Positions 25,398 to 39,646 are shown, counted from the stretch's first letter. The stretch: DNA of 64,000 nt from Pontederia crassipes (GCA_030549335.1 CM060197.1:17248501-17312500); one strand, 5' to 3'. Numbers and translations: made by a program. Notes: generated by a model not told the origin, from the letters alone.

Positions 25398-28208
25398 AAT
25401 CAAAGATAACGCTCTTAGGGATTAGAGTCTTAGAGTTAGGTTCAAAGCTATAAGTTATAGATACTTATTACAACCTTTGGGTGTCCTAAGAGGTGATAGA
25501 TCTTTAGAACTTTAACGCTATTTCAAACCGAAGTTGAACCGTTACAATCAAAGATAACGCTCTTAGGGATTAGAGTCTTAGAGTTAGGTTCAAAGCTATA
25601 AGTTATAGATACTTATGACAACCTTTGGGTGTCTAAGAGGTGATAGATCTTTAGAACTTTAACTCTATTTCAAACCGAAGTTGAACCGTTACAATCAAAG
25701 ATAACGCTCTTAGGGATTAGAGTCTTAGAGTTAGGTTCAAAGCTATAAGTTATAGATACTTATTACAACCTTTGGGTGTCCTAAGAGGTGATAGATCTTT
25801 AGAACTTTAGCTCTATTTCAAACCGAAGTTGAACCGTTACAATCAAAGATAACGCTCTTAGGGATTAGAGTCTTAGAGTTAGGTTCAAAGCTATAAGTTA
25901 TAGATACTTATGACAACCTTTGGGTGTCCTAAGAGGTGATAGATCTTTAGAACTTTAACTCTATTTCAAACCGAAGTTGAACCGTTACAATCAAAGATAA
26001 CGCTCTTAGGGATTAGAGTCTTAGAGTTAGGTTCAAAGCTATAAGTTATAGATACTTATGACAACCTTTGGGTGTCCTAAGAGGTGATAGATCTTTAGAA
26101 CTTTAACTCTATTTCAAACCGAAGTTGAACCGTTACAATCAAAGATAACGCTCATAGGGATTAGAGTCTTAGAGTTAGGTTCAAAGCTATAAGTTATAGA
26201 TACTTATTACAACCTTTGGGTGTCCTAAGAGGTGATAGATCTTTAGAACTTTAACTCTATTTCAAACCGAAGTTGAACCGTTACAATCAAAGATAACGCT
26301 CTTAGGGATTAGAGTCTTAGAGTTAGGTTCAAAGCTATAAGTTATAGATACTTATGACAACCTTTGGGTGTCCTAAGAGGTGATAGATCTTTAGAACTTT
26401 AACTCTATTTCAAACCGAAGTTGAACCGTTACAATCAAAGATAACGCTCATAGGGATTAGAGTCTTAGAGTTAGGTTGAAAGCTATAAGTTATAGATACT
26501 TATTACAACCTTTGGGTGTCCTAAGAGGTGATAGATCTTTAGAACTTTAACTCTATTTCAAACCGAAGTTGAACCGTTACAATCAAAGATAACACTCTTA
26601 GGGATTAGAGTCTTAGAGTTAGGTTCAAAGCTATAAGTTATAGATACTTTTGACAACCTTTGGGTGTCCTAAGAGGAGATAGATCTTTAGAACTATAACT
26701 CTATTTCAAACCGAAGTTGAACCGTTACAATCAAAGATAACGCTCTTAGGGATTAGAGTCGTAGAGTTAGGTTCAAAGCTATAAGTTATAGATACTTATG
26801 ACAACCTTTGGGTGTCCTAAGAGGTGATAGATTTTTAGAACTTTAACTCTATTTCAAACCGAAGTTGAACCGTTACAATCAAAGATAACGCTCTTAGGGA
26901 TTAGAGTCTTAGAGTTAGGTTCAAAGCTATAAGTTATAGATACTTATGACAACCTTTGGGTGTCCTAAGAGGTGATAGATCTTTAGAACTTTAACTCTAT
27001 TTCAAACCGAAGTTGAACCGTTACAATCAAAGATAACGCTCTTAGGGATTAGAGTCGTAGAGTTAGGTTCAAAGCTATAGGTTATAGATACTTATGACAA
27101 CCTTTGGGTGTCCAAAGAGGTGATAGATCTTTAGAACTTTAACTCTATTTCAAACCGAAGTTGAACCGTTACAATCAAAGATAACGCTCTTAGGGATTGG
27201 AGTCTTAGAGTTAGGTTCAAAGCTATAAGTTATAGATACTTATGACAACCTTTGGGTGTCCTAAGAGGTGATAGATCTTTAGAACTTTAACTCTATTTCA
27301 AACCAAAGTTGAACCGTTACAATCAAAGATAACGCTCTTAGGGATTAAAGTCTTAGAGTTAGGTTCAAAGCTATAAGTTATAGATACTTATTACAACCTT
27401 TGGGTGTCCTAAGAGGTGATAGATCTTTAGAACTTTAACTCTATTTCAAACCGAATTTGAACCGTTACAATCAAAGATAACGCTCTTGGGGATTAGAGTC
27501 TTAGAGTTAGGTTCAAAGCTATAAGTTATAGATACTTATGACAACCTTTGGGTGTCCTAAGAGGTGATAGATCTTTAGAACTTTAACTCTATTTCAAACC
27601 GAAGTTGAACCATTACAATCAAAGATAATGCTCTTAGGGATTAGAGTCTTAGAGTTAGGTTCAAAGCTATAAGTTATAGATACTTATGACAACCTTTGGG
27701 TGTCCTAAGAGGTGATAGATCTTTAGAACTTTAACTCTATTTCAAACCGAAGTTGAACCGTTACAATCAAAGATAACGCTCATAGGGATTAGAGTCTTAG
27801 AGTTAGGTTCAAAGCTATAAGTTATAGATACTTATTACAACCTTTGGGTGTCCTAAGAGGTGATAGATCTTTAGAACTTTAACTCTATTTCAAACCGAAG
27901 TTGAACCGTTACAATCAAAGGTAACGCTCTTAGGGATTAGAGTCTTAGAGTTAGGTTCAAAGCTATAAGTTATAGATACTTATGACAACCTTTGGGTGTC
28001 CTAAGAGGTGATAGATCTTTAGAACTTTAACTCTATTTCAAACCGAAGTTGAACCGTTACAATCAAAGATAACGCTCTGAGGGATTAGAGTCTTACAGTT
28101 AGGTTCAAAGCTATAAGTTATAGATACTTATTACAACCTTTGGGTGTCCTAAGAGGAGATAGATCTTTAGAACTTTAACTCTATTTCAAACCGAAGTTGA
28201 ACCGTTAC

Positions 28209-28356
28209 AATCAAAGATAACGCTCTTGGGGATTAGAGACTTAGAGTTAGGTTCAAAGCTATAAGTTATAGATACTTATTACAACCTTTGGGTGTCCTAA
28301 GAGGTGATAGATCTTTAGAACTTTAACTCTATTTCAAACTGAAGTTGAACCGTTAC
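28209..28356 (+). repeat. Extra monomer inserted in block B copy 2
   Basis: Block B copy 1 runs from the CTGAGGG / TTACAG unit directly to the CTATATG unit. Copy 2 has one additional 148-bp unit between them, carrying CTTGGGG, AGAGACTT and CAAACTGAAG. The marker offset changes here from 6794 to 6942, exactly one monomer. CTTGGGG with AGAGACTT together is otherwise seen near 60405 and 61589. Confidence 0.8.
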
Positions 28357-30130
28357 AATCAAAGATAACGCTCTTAGGGATTAGAGTCTTAGAGTTAGGT
28401 TCAAAGCTATATGTTATAGATACTTATTACAACCTTTGGGTGTGCTAAGAGGTGATAGATCTTTAGAACTTTAATTCTATTTCAAACCGAAGTTGAACCG
28501 TTACAATCAAAGATAACGCTCTTAGGGATTAGAGACTTAGAGTTAGGTTCAAAGCTATAAGTTACAGATACTTATTACAACCTTTGGGTGTCCTAAGAGG
28601 TGATAGATCTTTAGAACTTTAACTCTATTTCAAACCGAAGTTGAACCGTTACAATCAAAGATAACGCTCTTAGGGATTAGAGTCTTAGAGTTAGGTTCAA
28701 AGTTATAAGTTATAGATACTTATGACAACCTTTGGGTGTCTAAGAGGTGATAGATCTTTAGAACTTTAACTCTATTTCAAACCGAAGTTGAACCGTTACA
28801 ATCAAAGATAACGCTCTTAGGGATTAGAGTCTTAGAGTTAGGTTCAAAGCTATAAGTTATAGATACTTATGACAACCTTTGGGTGTCCTAAGAGGTGATA
28901 GATCTTTAGAACTTTAACTCTATTTCAAACCGAAGTTGAACCGTTACAATCAAAGATAACGCTCTTAGGGATTAGAGTCTTAGAGTTAGGTTCAAAGCTA
29001 TAAGTTATAGATACTTATGACAACCTTTGGGTGTCCTAAGAGGTGATAGATCTTTAGAACTTTAACTCTATTTCAAACCGAAGTTGAACCGTTACAATCA
29101 AAGATAACGCTCTTAGGGATTAGAGTCTTAGAGTTAGGTTCAAAGCTATAAGTTATAGATACTTATTACAACCTTTGGGTGTCCTAAGAGGTGATAGATC
29201 TTTAGAACTTTAATTCTATTTCAAACCGAAGTTGAACCGTTACAATCAAAGATAACGCTCTTAGGGATTAGAGACTTAGAGTTAGGTTCAAAGCTATAAG
29301 TTATAGATACTTATTACAACCTTTGGGTGTCCTAAGAGGTGATAGATCTTTAGAACTTTAACTCTATTTCAAACCGAAGTTGAACCGTTACAATCAAAGA
29401 TAACGCTCTTAGGGATTAGAGTCTTAGAGTTAGATTCAAAGCTATAAGTTATAGATACTTATGACAACCTTTGGGTGTCTAAGAGGTGATAGATCTTTAG
29501 AACTTTAACTCTATTTCAAACCGAAGTTGAACCGTTACAATCAAAGATAACGCTCTTAGGGATTAGAGTCTTAGAGTTAGGTTCAAAGCTATAAGTTATA
29601 GATACTTATTACAACCTTTGGGTGTCCTAAGAGGTGATAGATCTTTAGAACTTTAACTCTATTTCAAATCGAAGTTGAACCGTTACAATCAAAGATAACG
29701 CTCTTAGGGATTAGAGTCTTAGGGTTAGGTTCAAAGCTATAAGTTATAGATACTTATGACAACCTTTGGGTGTCCTAAGAGGTGATAGATCTTTAGAACT
29801 TTAACTCTATTTCAAACCGAAGTTGAACCGTTACAATCAAAGATAACGCTCTTAGGGATTAGAGTCTTAGAGTTAGGTTCAAAGCTATAAGTTATAGATA
29901 CTTATGACAACCTTTGGGTGTCCTAAGAGGAGATAGATCTTTAGAACTTTAACTCTATTTCAAACTGAAGTTGAACCGTTACAATCAAAGATAACGCTCT
30001 TAGGGATTAGAGTCTTAGAGTTAGGTTCAAAGCTATAAGTTATAGATACTTATTACAACCTTTGGGTGTCCTAAGAGGAGATAGATCTTTAGAACTATAA
30101 CTCTATTTCAAACCGAAGTTGAACCGTTAC

Positions 30131-30270
30131 AATCAAAGATAACGCTCTTAGGGATTAGAGTTAGGTTCAAAGCTATAAGTTATAGATACTTATGACAACC
30201 TTTGGGTGTCCTAAGAGGTGATAGATCTTTAGAACTTTAACTCTATTTCAAACCGAAGTTGAACCGTTAC
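30131..30270 (+). repeat. 140-bp monomer (8-bp deletion), copy 5
   Basis: Same deletion and preceding marker unit. It has no counterpart at the expected place in block B copy 1, so it marks the switch point at which copy 2 was rearranged. It lies 1618 bp (11 monomers) before copy 6, the closest pair in the array. Confidence 0.92.
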
Positions 30271-31024
30271 AATCAAAGATAACGCTCTTAGGGATTAGAG
30301 TCTTAGAGTTAGGTTCAAAGCTATAAGTTATAGATACTTATTACAACCTTTGGGTGTCCTAAGAGGTGATAGATCTTTAGAACTTTAACTCTATTTCAAA
30401 CCGAAGTTGAACCGTTACAATCAAAGATAACGCTCTTAGGGATTAGAGTCTTAGAGTTAGGTTCAAAGCTATAAGTTATAGATACTTATGACAACCTTTG
30501 GGTGTCTAAGAGGTGATAGATCTTTAGAACTTTAACTCTATTTCAAACCGAAGTTGAACCGTTACAATCAAAGATAACGCTCTTAGGGATTAGAGTCTTA
30601 GAGTTAGGTTCAAAGCTATAAGTTATAGATACCTATTACAACCTTTGGGTGTCCTAAGAGGTGATAGATCTTTAGAACTTTAACTCTATTTCAAATCGAA
30701 GTTGAACCGTTACAATCAAAGATAACGCTCTTAGGGATTAGAGTCTTAGAGTTAGGTTCAAAGCTATAAGTTATAGATACTTATGACAACCTTTGGGTGT
30801 CCTAAGAGGTGATAGATCTTTAGAACTTTAACTCTATTTCAAACCGAAGTTGAACCGTTACAATCAAAGATAACGCTCTTAGGGATTAGAGTCTTAGAGT
30901 TAGGTTCAAAGCTATAAGTTATAGATACTTATGACAACCTTTGGGTGTCCTAAGAGGTGATAGATCTTTAGAACTTTAACTCTATTTCAAACCGAAGTTG
31001 AACCGTTACAATCAAAGATAACGC

Positions 31025-34000
31025 TCTTAGGGATTAGAGTCTTAGGGTTAGGTTCAAAGCTATAAGTTATAGATACTTATGACAACCTTTGGGTGTCCTA
31101 AGAGGTGATAGATCTTTAGAACTTTAACTCTATTTCAAACCGAAGTTGAACCGTTACAATCAAAGATAACGCTCTTAGGGATTAGAGTCTTAGAGTTAGT
31201 TTCAAAGCTATAAGTTATAGATACTTATTACAACCTTTGGGTGTCTAAGAGGTGATAGATCTTTAGAACTTTAACTCTATTTCAAACCGAAGTTGAACCG
31301 TTACAATCAAAGATAACGCTCTTAGGGATTAGAGTCTTAGAGTTAGGTTCAAAGCTATAAGTTATAGATACTTATTACAACCTTTGGGTGTCCTAAGAGG
31401 TGATAGATCTTTAGAACTTTAACTCTATTTCAAACCGAAGTTGAACCGTTACAATCAAAGATAACGCTCTTAGGGATTAGAGTCTTAGAGTTAGGTTCAA
31501 AGCTATAAGTTATGGATACTTATGACAACCTTTGGGTGTCCTAAGAGGTGATAGATCTTTAGAACTTTAACTCTATTTCAAACTGAAGTTGAACCGTTAC
31601 AATCAAAGATAACGCTCTTAGGGATTAGAGTCTTAGAGTTAGGTTCAAAGCTATAAGTTATAGATACTTATTACAACCTTTGGGTGTCCTAAGAGGAGAT
31701 AGATCTTTAGAACTATCACTCTATTTCAAACCGAAGTTGAACCGTTACAATCAAAGATAACGCTCTTAGGGATTAGAGTTAGGTTCAAAGCTATAAGTTA
31801 TAGATACTTATGACAACCTTTGGGTGTCCTAAGAGGTGATAGATCTTTAGAACTTTAACTATATTTCAAACCGAAGTTGAACCGTTACAATCAAAGATAA
31901 CGCTCTTAGGGATTAAAGTATTAGAGTTAGGTTCAAAGCTATAAGTTATAGATACTTATTACAACCTTTGGGTGTCCTAAGAGGTGATAGATCTTTAGAA
32001 CTTTAACTCTATTTCAAACCGAAGTTGAACCGTTACAATCAAAGATAACGCTCTTAGGGATTAGAGTCTTAGAGTTAGGTTCAAAGCTATAAGTTATAGA
32101 TACTTATGACAACCTTTGGGTGTCTAAGAGGTGATAGATCTTTAGAACTTTAACTCTATTTCAAACCGAAGTTGAACCGTTACAATCAAAGATAACGCTC
32201 TTAGGGATTAGAGTCTTAGAGTTAGGTTGAAAGCTATAAGTTATAGATACTTATTACAACCTTTGGGTGTCCTAAGAGGTGATAGATCTTTAGAACTTTA
32301 ACTCTATTTCAAACCGAAGTTGAACCGTTACAATCAAAGATAACGCTCTTAGGGATTAGAGTCTTAGAGTTAGGTTCAAAGCTATAAGTTATAGATACTT
32401 ATGACAACCTTTGGGTGTCCTAAGAGGTGATAGATCTTTAGAACTTTAACTCTATTTCAAACCGAAGTTGAACCGTTACAATCAAAGATAACGCTCTTAG
32501 GGATTAGAGTCTTAGAGTTAGGTTCAAAGCTATAAGTTATAGATACTTATGACAACCTTTGGGTGTCCTAAGAGGTGATAGATCTTTAGAACTTTAACTC
32601 TATTTCAAACCGAAGTTGAACCGTTACAATCAAAGATAACGCTCATAGGGATTAGAGTCTTAGAGTTAGGTTCAAAGCTATAAGTTATAGATACTTATTA
32701 CAACCTTTGGGTGTCCTAAGAGGTGATAGATCTTTAGAACTTTAACTCTATTTCAAACCGAAGTTGAACCGTTACAATCAAAGATAACGCTCTTAGGGAT
32801 TAGAGTCTTAGAGTTAGGTTCAAAGCTATAAGTTATAGATACTTATGACAACCTTTGGGTGTCCTAAGAGGTGATAGATCTTTAGAACTTTAACTCTATT
32901 TCAAACCGAAGTTGAACCGTTACAATCAAAGATAACGCTCATAGGGATTAGAGTCTTAGAGTTAGGTTGAAAGCTATAAGTTATAGATACTTATTACAAC
33001 CTTTGGGTGTCCTAAGAGGTGATAGATCTTTAGAACTTTAACTCTATTTCAAACCGAAGTTGAACCGTTACAATCAAAGATAACACTCTTAGGGATTAGA
33101 GTCTTAGAGTTAGGTTCAAAGCTATAAGTTATAGATACTTTTGACAACCTTTGGGTGTCCTAAGAGGAGATAGATCTTTAGAACTATAACTCTATTTCAA
33201 ACCGAAGTTGAACCGTTACAATCAAAGATAACGCTCTTAGGGATTAGAGTCGTAGAGTTAGGTTCAAAGCTATAAGTTATAGATACTTATGACAACCTTT
33301 GGGTGTCCTAAGAGGTGATAGATCTTTAGAACTTTAACTCTATTTCAAACCGAAGTTGAACCGTTACAATCAAAGATAACGCTCTTAGGGATTAGAGTCT
33401 TAGAGTTAGGTTCAAAGCTATAAGTTATAGATACTTATGACAACCTTTGGGTGTCCTAAGAGGTGATAGATCTTTAGAACTTTAACTCTATTTCAAACCG
33501 AAGTTGAACCGTTACAATCAAAGATAACGCTCTTAGGGATTAGAGTCGTAGAGTTAGGTTCAAAGCTATAGGTTATAGATACTTATGACAACCTTTGGGT
33601 GTCCAAAGAGGTGATAGATCTTTAGAACTTTAACTCTATTTCAAACCGAAGTTGAACCGTTACAATCAAAGATAACGCTCTTAGGGATTGGAGTCTTAGA
33701 GTTAGGTTCAAAGCTATAAGTTATAGATACTTATGACAACCTTTGGGTGTCCTAAGAGGTGATAGATCTTTAGAACTTTAACTCTATTTCAAACCAAAGT
33801 TGAACCGTTACAATCAAAGATAACGCTCTTAGGGATTAGAGTCTTAGAGTTAGGTTCAAAGCTATAAGTTATAGATACTTATTACAACCTTTGGGTGTCC
33901 TAAGAGGTGATAGATCTTTAGAACTTTAACTCTATTTCAAACCGAATTTGAACCGTTACAATCAAAGATAACGCTCTTGGGGATTAGAGTCTTAGAGTTA

Positions 34001-34690
34001 GGTTCAAAGCTATAAGTTATAGATACTTATGACAACCTTTGGGTGTCCTAAGAGGTGATAGATCTTTAGAACTTTAACTCTATTTCAAACCGAAGTTGAA
34101 CCATTACAATCAAAGATAATGCTCTTAGGGATTAGAGTCTTAGAGTTAGGTTCAAAGCTATAAGTTATAGATACTTATGACAACCTTTGGGTGTCCTAAG
34201 AGGTGATAGATCTTTAGAACTTTAACTCTATTTCAAACCGAAGTTGAACCGTTACAATCAAAGATAACGCTCATAGGGATTAGAGTCTTAGAGTTAGGTT
34301 CAAAGCTATAAGTTATAGATACTTATTACAATCTTTGGGTGTCCTAAGAGGTGATAGATCTTTAGAACTTTAACTCTATTTCAAACCGAAGTTGAACCGT
34401 TACAATCAAAGGTAACGCTCTTAGGGATTAGAGTCTTACAGTTAGGTTCAAAGCTATAAGTTATAGATACTTATGACAACCTTTGGGTGTCCTAAGAGGT
34501 GATAGATCTTTAGAACTTTAACTCTATTTCAAACCGAAGTTGAACCGTTACAATCAAAGATAACGCTCTGAGGGATTAGAGTCTTACAGTTAGGTTCAAA
34601 GCTATAAGTTATAGATACTTATTACAACCTTTGGGTGTCCTAAGAGGAGATAGATCTTTAGAACTTTAACTCTATTTCAAACCGAAGTTG
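31025..34690 (+). repeat. Higher-order repeat B, partial copy 3
   Basis: Markers recur 6491 bp after those of copy 2: 1-bp-deleted unit (31246), 140-bp unit (31749), GTTGAAAG (near 32966), AACACTC / CTTTTGAC (near 33084-33140), GTCGTAGAG (33252 and 33548), AACCAAAG, GAATTTG, CTTGGGG, GAACCATT, CTCATAGG, AAAGGTAAC and CTGAGGG (34568). It stops after about 25 units, where the sequence passes into block C. Private changes include AACTATCAC near 31715 and AATCTTTGGG near 34331. Confidence 0.8.
31749..31888 (+). repeat. 140-bp monomer (8-bp deletion), copy 6
   Basis: Counterpart of the unit at 25258, offset 6491 bp. The preceding unit has AACTATCAC instead of AACTATAAC, a private change. This unit itself has CTATATTTC in place of CTCTATTTC near 31859. 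Confidence 0.9.
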
Positions 34691-34919
34691 AACCGTTACA
34701 ATCAAAGATAACGCTCTTAGGGATTAGAGTCTTAGAGTTAGGTTCAAAGCTATAAGTTATAGATACTTATGACAACCTTTGGGTGTCCTAAGAGGAGATA
34801 GATCTTTAGAACTTTAACTCTATTTCAAACCGAAGTTGAACCGTTACAATAAAAGATAATGCTCTTAGGGATTAGAGTCTTAGAGTTAGGTTCAAGGCTA
34901 TAAGTTATAGATACTTATG

Positions 34920-37900
34920 ACAACCTTTGGGTGTCCTAAGAGGTGATAGATCTTTAGAACTTTAACTCTATTTCAAGCCGAAGTTGAACCGTTACAATCA
35001 AAGATAACGCTCTTAGGGATTAGAGTCTTAGAGTTAGGTTCAAAGCTATAAGTTATAGATACTTATGACAACCTTTGGGTGTCCTAAGAGGAGATAGATC
35101 TTTAGAACTTTAACTCTATTTCAAACCGAAGTTGAACCGTTACAATCAAAGATAACGCTCTTAGGGATTAGAGTCTTAGAGTTAGGTTCAAGGCTATAAG
35201 TTATAGATACTTATGACAACCTTTGGGTGTCCTAAGAGGTGATAGATCTTTAGAACTTTAACTCTATTTCAAACCGAAGTTGAACCGTTACAATCAAAGA
35301 TAACGCTCTTAGTGATTAGAGTCTTAGAGTTAGGTTCAAAGCTATAAGTTATAGATACTTATGACAACCTTTGAGTGTCCTAAGAGGTGATAGATCTTTA
35401 GAACTTTAACTCTATTTCAAACCGAAGTTGAACCGTTACAATCAAAGATAACGCTCTTAGGGATTAGAGTCTTAGAGTTAGGTTCAAAGCTATAAGTTAT
35501 AGATACTTATGACAACCTTTGGGTGTCCTAAGAGGTGATAGATCTTTAGAACTTTAACTCTATTTCAAACCGAAGTTGAACCGTTACAATCAAAGATAAC
35601 GCTCATAGGGATTAGAGTCTTAGAGTTAGGTTCAAAGCTATAAGTTATAGATACTTATTACAACCTTTGGGTGTCCTAAGAGGTGATAGATCTTTAGAAC
35701 TTTAACTCTATTTCAAACCGAAGTTGAACCGTTACAATCAAAGATAACGCTCTTAGGGATTAGAGTCTTAGAGTTAGGTTCAAAGCTATAAGTTATAGAT
35801 ACTTATTACAACCTTTGGGTGTCCTAAGAGGTGATAGATCTTTAGAACTTTAACTCTATTTCAAACCGAAGTTGAACCGTTACAATCAAAGATAACGCTC
35901 TTAGGGATTAGAGTCTTAGGGTTAGGTTCAAAGCTATAAGTTATAGATACTTATGACAACCTTTGGGTGTCCTAAGAGGTGATAGATCTTTAGAACTTTA
36001 ACTCTATTTCAAACCGAAGTTGAACCGTTACAATCAAAGATAACGCTCTTAGGGATTAGAGTCTTAGAGTTAGGTTCAAAGCTATAAGTTATAGATACTT
36101 ATTACAACCTTTGGGTGTCCTAAGAGGAGATAGATCTTTAGAACTATAACTCTATTTCAAACCGAAGTTGAACCGTTACAATCAAAGATAACGCTCTTAG
36201 GGATTAGAGTTAGGTTCAAAGCTATAAGTTATAGATACTTATGACAACCTTTGGGTGTCCTAAGAGGTGATAGATCTTTAGAACTTTAACTCTATTTCAA
36301 ACCGAAGTTGAACCGTTACAATCAAAGATAACGCTCTTAGGGATTAGAGTCTTAGAGTTAGGTTCAAAGCTATAAGTTATAGATACTTATTACAACCTTT
36401 GGGTGTCCTAAGAGGTGATAGATCTTTAGAACTTTAACTCTATTTCAAACCGAAGTTGAACCGTTACAATCAAAGATAACGCTCTAAGGGATTAGAGTCT
36501 TAGAGTTAGGTTCAAAGCTATAAGTTATAGATACTTATGACAACCTTTGGGTGTCTAAGAGGTGATAGATCTTTAGAACTTTAACTCTATTTCAAACCGA
36601 AGTTGAACCATTGCAATCAAAGATAACGCTCTTAGGGATTAGAGTCTTAGAGTTAGGTTCAAAGCTATAAGTTATAGATACTTATTACAACCTTTGGGTG
36701 TCCTAAGAGGTGATAGATCTTTAGAACTTTAACTCTATTTCAAACCAAAGTTGAACCGTTACAATCAAAGATAACGCTCATAGGGATTAGAGTCTTAGAG
36801 TTAGGTTCAAAGCTATAAGTTATAGATACTTATTACAACCTTTGGGTGTCCTAAGAGGTGATAGATCTTTAGAACTTTAACTCTATTTCAAACCGAAGTT
36901 TAACCGTTACAATCAAAGATAATGCTCTTAGGGATTAGAGTCTTAGAGTTAGGTTCAAAGCTATAAGTTATAGATACTTATGACAACCTTTGGGTGTCCT
37001 AAGAGGTGATAGATCTTTAGAACTTTAACTCTATTTCAAACCGAAGTTGAACCGTTACAATCAAAGATAACGCTCATAGGGATTAGAGTCTTAGAGTTAG
37101 GTTCAAAGCTATAAGTTATAGATACTTATTACAACCTTTGGGTGTCCTAAGAGGTGATAGATCTTTAGAACTTTAACTCTATTTCAAACCGAAGTTGAAC
37201 CGTTACAATCAAAGATAACGCTCTTAGGGATTAGAGTCTTAGAGTTAGGTTCAAAGCTATAAGTTATAGATACTTTTGACAACCTTTGGGTGTCCTAAGA
37301 GGTGATAGATCTTTAGAACTTTAACTCTATTTCAAACCGAAGTTGAACCGTTACAATCAAAGATAACGCTCTTAGGGATTAGAGTCTTAGAGTTAGGTTC
37401 AAAGCTATAAGTTATAGATACTTATGACAACCTTTGGGTGTCCTAAGAGGTGATAGATGTTTAGAACTTTAACTCTATTTCAAACCGAAGTTGAACCGTT
37501 ACAATCAAAGATAACGCTCATAGGGATTGGAGTCTTAGAGTTAGGTTCAAAGCTATAAGTTATAGATACTTATGACAACCTTTGGGTGTCCTAAGAGGTG
37601 ATAGATCTTTAGAACTTTAACTCTATTTCAAACCGAAGTTGAACCGTTACAATCAAAGATAACGCTCTTAGGGATTAGAGTCGTAGAGTTAGGTTCAAAG
37701 CTATAAGTTATAGATACTTATGACAACCTTTGGGTGTCCAAAGAGGTGATAGATCTTTAGAACTTTAACTCTATTTCAAACCGAAGTTGAACCGTTACAA
37801 TCAAAGATAACGCTCTTAGGGATTGGAGTCTTAGAGTTAGGTTCAAAGCTATAAGTTATAGATACTTATGACAACCTTTGGGTGTCCTAAGAGGTGATAG

Positions 37901-39646
37901 ATCTTTAGAACTTTAACTCTATTTCAAACCGAAGTTGAACCGTTACAATCAAAGATAACGCTCTTAGGGATTAGAGTCTTAGAGTTAGGTTCAAAGCTAT
38001 AAGTTATAGATACTTATTACAACCTTTGGGTGTCCTAAGAGGTGATAGATCTTTAGAACTTTAACTCTATTTCAAACCGAATTTGAACCGTTACAATCAA
38101 AGATAACGCTCTTGGGGATTAGAGTCTTAGAGTTAGGTTCAAAGCTATAAGTTATAGATACTTATGACAACCTTTGGGTGTCCTAAGAGGTGATAGATCT
38201 TTAGAACTTTAACTCTATTTCAAACCGAAGTTGAACCATTACAATCAAAGATAACGCTCTTAGGGATTAGAGTCTTAGAGTTAGGTTCAAAGCTATAAGT
38301 TATAGATACTTATGACAACCTTTGGGTGTCCTAAGAGGTGATAGATCTTTAGAACTTTAACTCTATTTCAAACCGAAGTTGAACCGTTACAATCAAAGAT
38401 AACGCTCATAGGGATTAGAGTCTTAGAGTTAGGTTCAAAGCTATAAGTTATAGATACTTATTACAACCTTTGGGTGTCCTAAGAGGTGATAGATCTTTAG
38501 AACTTTAACTCTATTTCAAACCGAAGTTGAACCGTTACAATCAAAGATAACGCTCTTAGGGATTAGAGTCTTAGAGTTAGGTTCAAAGCTATAAGTTATA
38601 GATACTTATGACAACCTTTGGGTGTCCTAAGAGGTGATAGATCTTTAGAACTTTGACTCTATTTCAAACCGAAGTTGAACCGTTACAATCAAAGATAACG
38701 CTCTTAGGGATTAGAGTCTTAGAGTTAGGTTCAAAGCTATAAGTTATAGATACTTATTACAACCTTTGGGTGTCCTAAGAGGAGATAGATCTTTAGAACT
38801 TTAACTCTATTTCAAATTGAAGTTGAACCGTTACAATCAAAGATAACGCTCTTAGGGATTAGAGTCTTAGAGTTAGGTTCAAAGCTATATGTTATAGATA
38901 CTTATTACAACCTTTGGGTGTCCTAAGAGGTGATAGATCTTTAGAACTTTAACTCTATTTCAAACCGAAGTTGAACCGTTACAATCAAAGATAACGCTCT
39001 TAGGGATTAGAGTCTTAGAGTTAGGTTCAAAGCTATAAGTTATAGATACTTATGACAACCTTTGGGTGTCCTAAGAGGTGATAGATCTTTAGAACTTTAA
39101 CTCTATTTCAAACCGAAGTTGAACCGTTACAATCAAAGATAACGCTCATAGGGATTAGAGTCTTAGAGTTAGGTTCAAAGCTATAAGTTATAGATACTTA
39201 TGACAACCTTTGGGTGTCCTAAGAGGTGATAGATCTTTAGAACTTTAACTCTATTTCAAACCGAAGTTTAACCGTTACAATCAAAGATAATGCTCTTAGG
39301 GATTAGAGTCTTAGAGTTAGGTTCAAAGCTATAAGTTATAGATACTTATGACAACCTTTGGGTGTCCTAAGAGGTGATAGATCTTTAGAACTTTAACTCT
39401 ATTTCAAACCGAAGTTGAACCGTTACAATCAAAGATAACGCTCATAGGGATTAGAGTCTTAGAGTTAGGTTCAAAGCTATAAGTTATAGATACTTATTAC
39501 AACCTTTGGGTGTCCTAAGAGGTGATAGATCTTTAGAACTTTAACTCTATTTCAAACCGAAGTTGAACCGTTACAATCAAAGATAACGCTCTTAGGGATT
39601 AGAGTCTTAGAGTTAGGTTCAAAGCTATAAGTTATAGATACTTTTG
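34920..39646 (+). repeat. Higher-order repeat C, copy 1 (32 monomers, 4727 bp)
   Basis: Markers repeat 4727 bp downstream: CAAGCCGAAG (34976), GAGGAGATAG, CAAGGCTATAAG (near 35191), AGTGATTAG (near 35312), TTTGAGTG, AGGGTTAGG (35916), 140-bp unit (36180), CTCTAAGGG, GAACCATTGC (near 36607), GTTTAACC (near 36899), CTTTTGAC, AGATGTTTAG, GTCGTAGAG (37683), GAATTTG, CTTTGACTC (near 38651), CAAATTGAAG and CTATATG (near 38885). 4727 is 32 x 148 minus 9 (one 8-bp and one 1-bp deletion). From about 39.2 kb the copy differs from copy 2, and the GTTTAACC to CTTTTGAC stretch is repeated internally at an offset of 2368 bp (16 monomers). Confidence 0.85.
36180..36319 (+). repeat. 140-bp monomer (8-bp deletion), copy 7
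   Basis: Marker unit of block C copy 1, with the usual preceding GAGGAGATAG / AACTATAAC unit and an AGGGTTAGG unit before that. Confidence 0.92.

Larger units (their letters stand above)
24534..31024 (+). repeat. Higher-order repeat B, copy 2 (44 monomers, 6491 bp)
   Basis: This copy follows copy 1 directly. Markers sit at +6794 from copy 1 up to about 28.2 kb, then at +6942 after an extra monomer (28209-28356). They stay at +6942 through AGGGTTAGG (29719) and CAAACTGAAG (29963). From about 30.06 kb the array switches to another segment containing the 140-bp unit at 30131, so this copy ends as 44 rather than 46 units. The piece at 25.5-25.8 kb carries AACGCTA and TTAGCTC; the latter is shared with 15771 but not with the matching place in copy 1. 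The copy is therefore a mosaic. Confidence 0.8.

Noticed and set aside
28209-28356. Mobile element insertion at the place where the block B offset changes
   Set aside because: The extra 148 bp is an ordinary satellite unit, in phase and in the same orientation.
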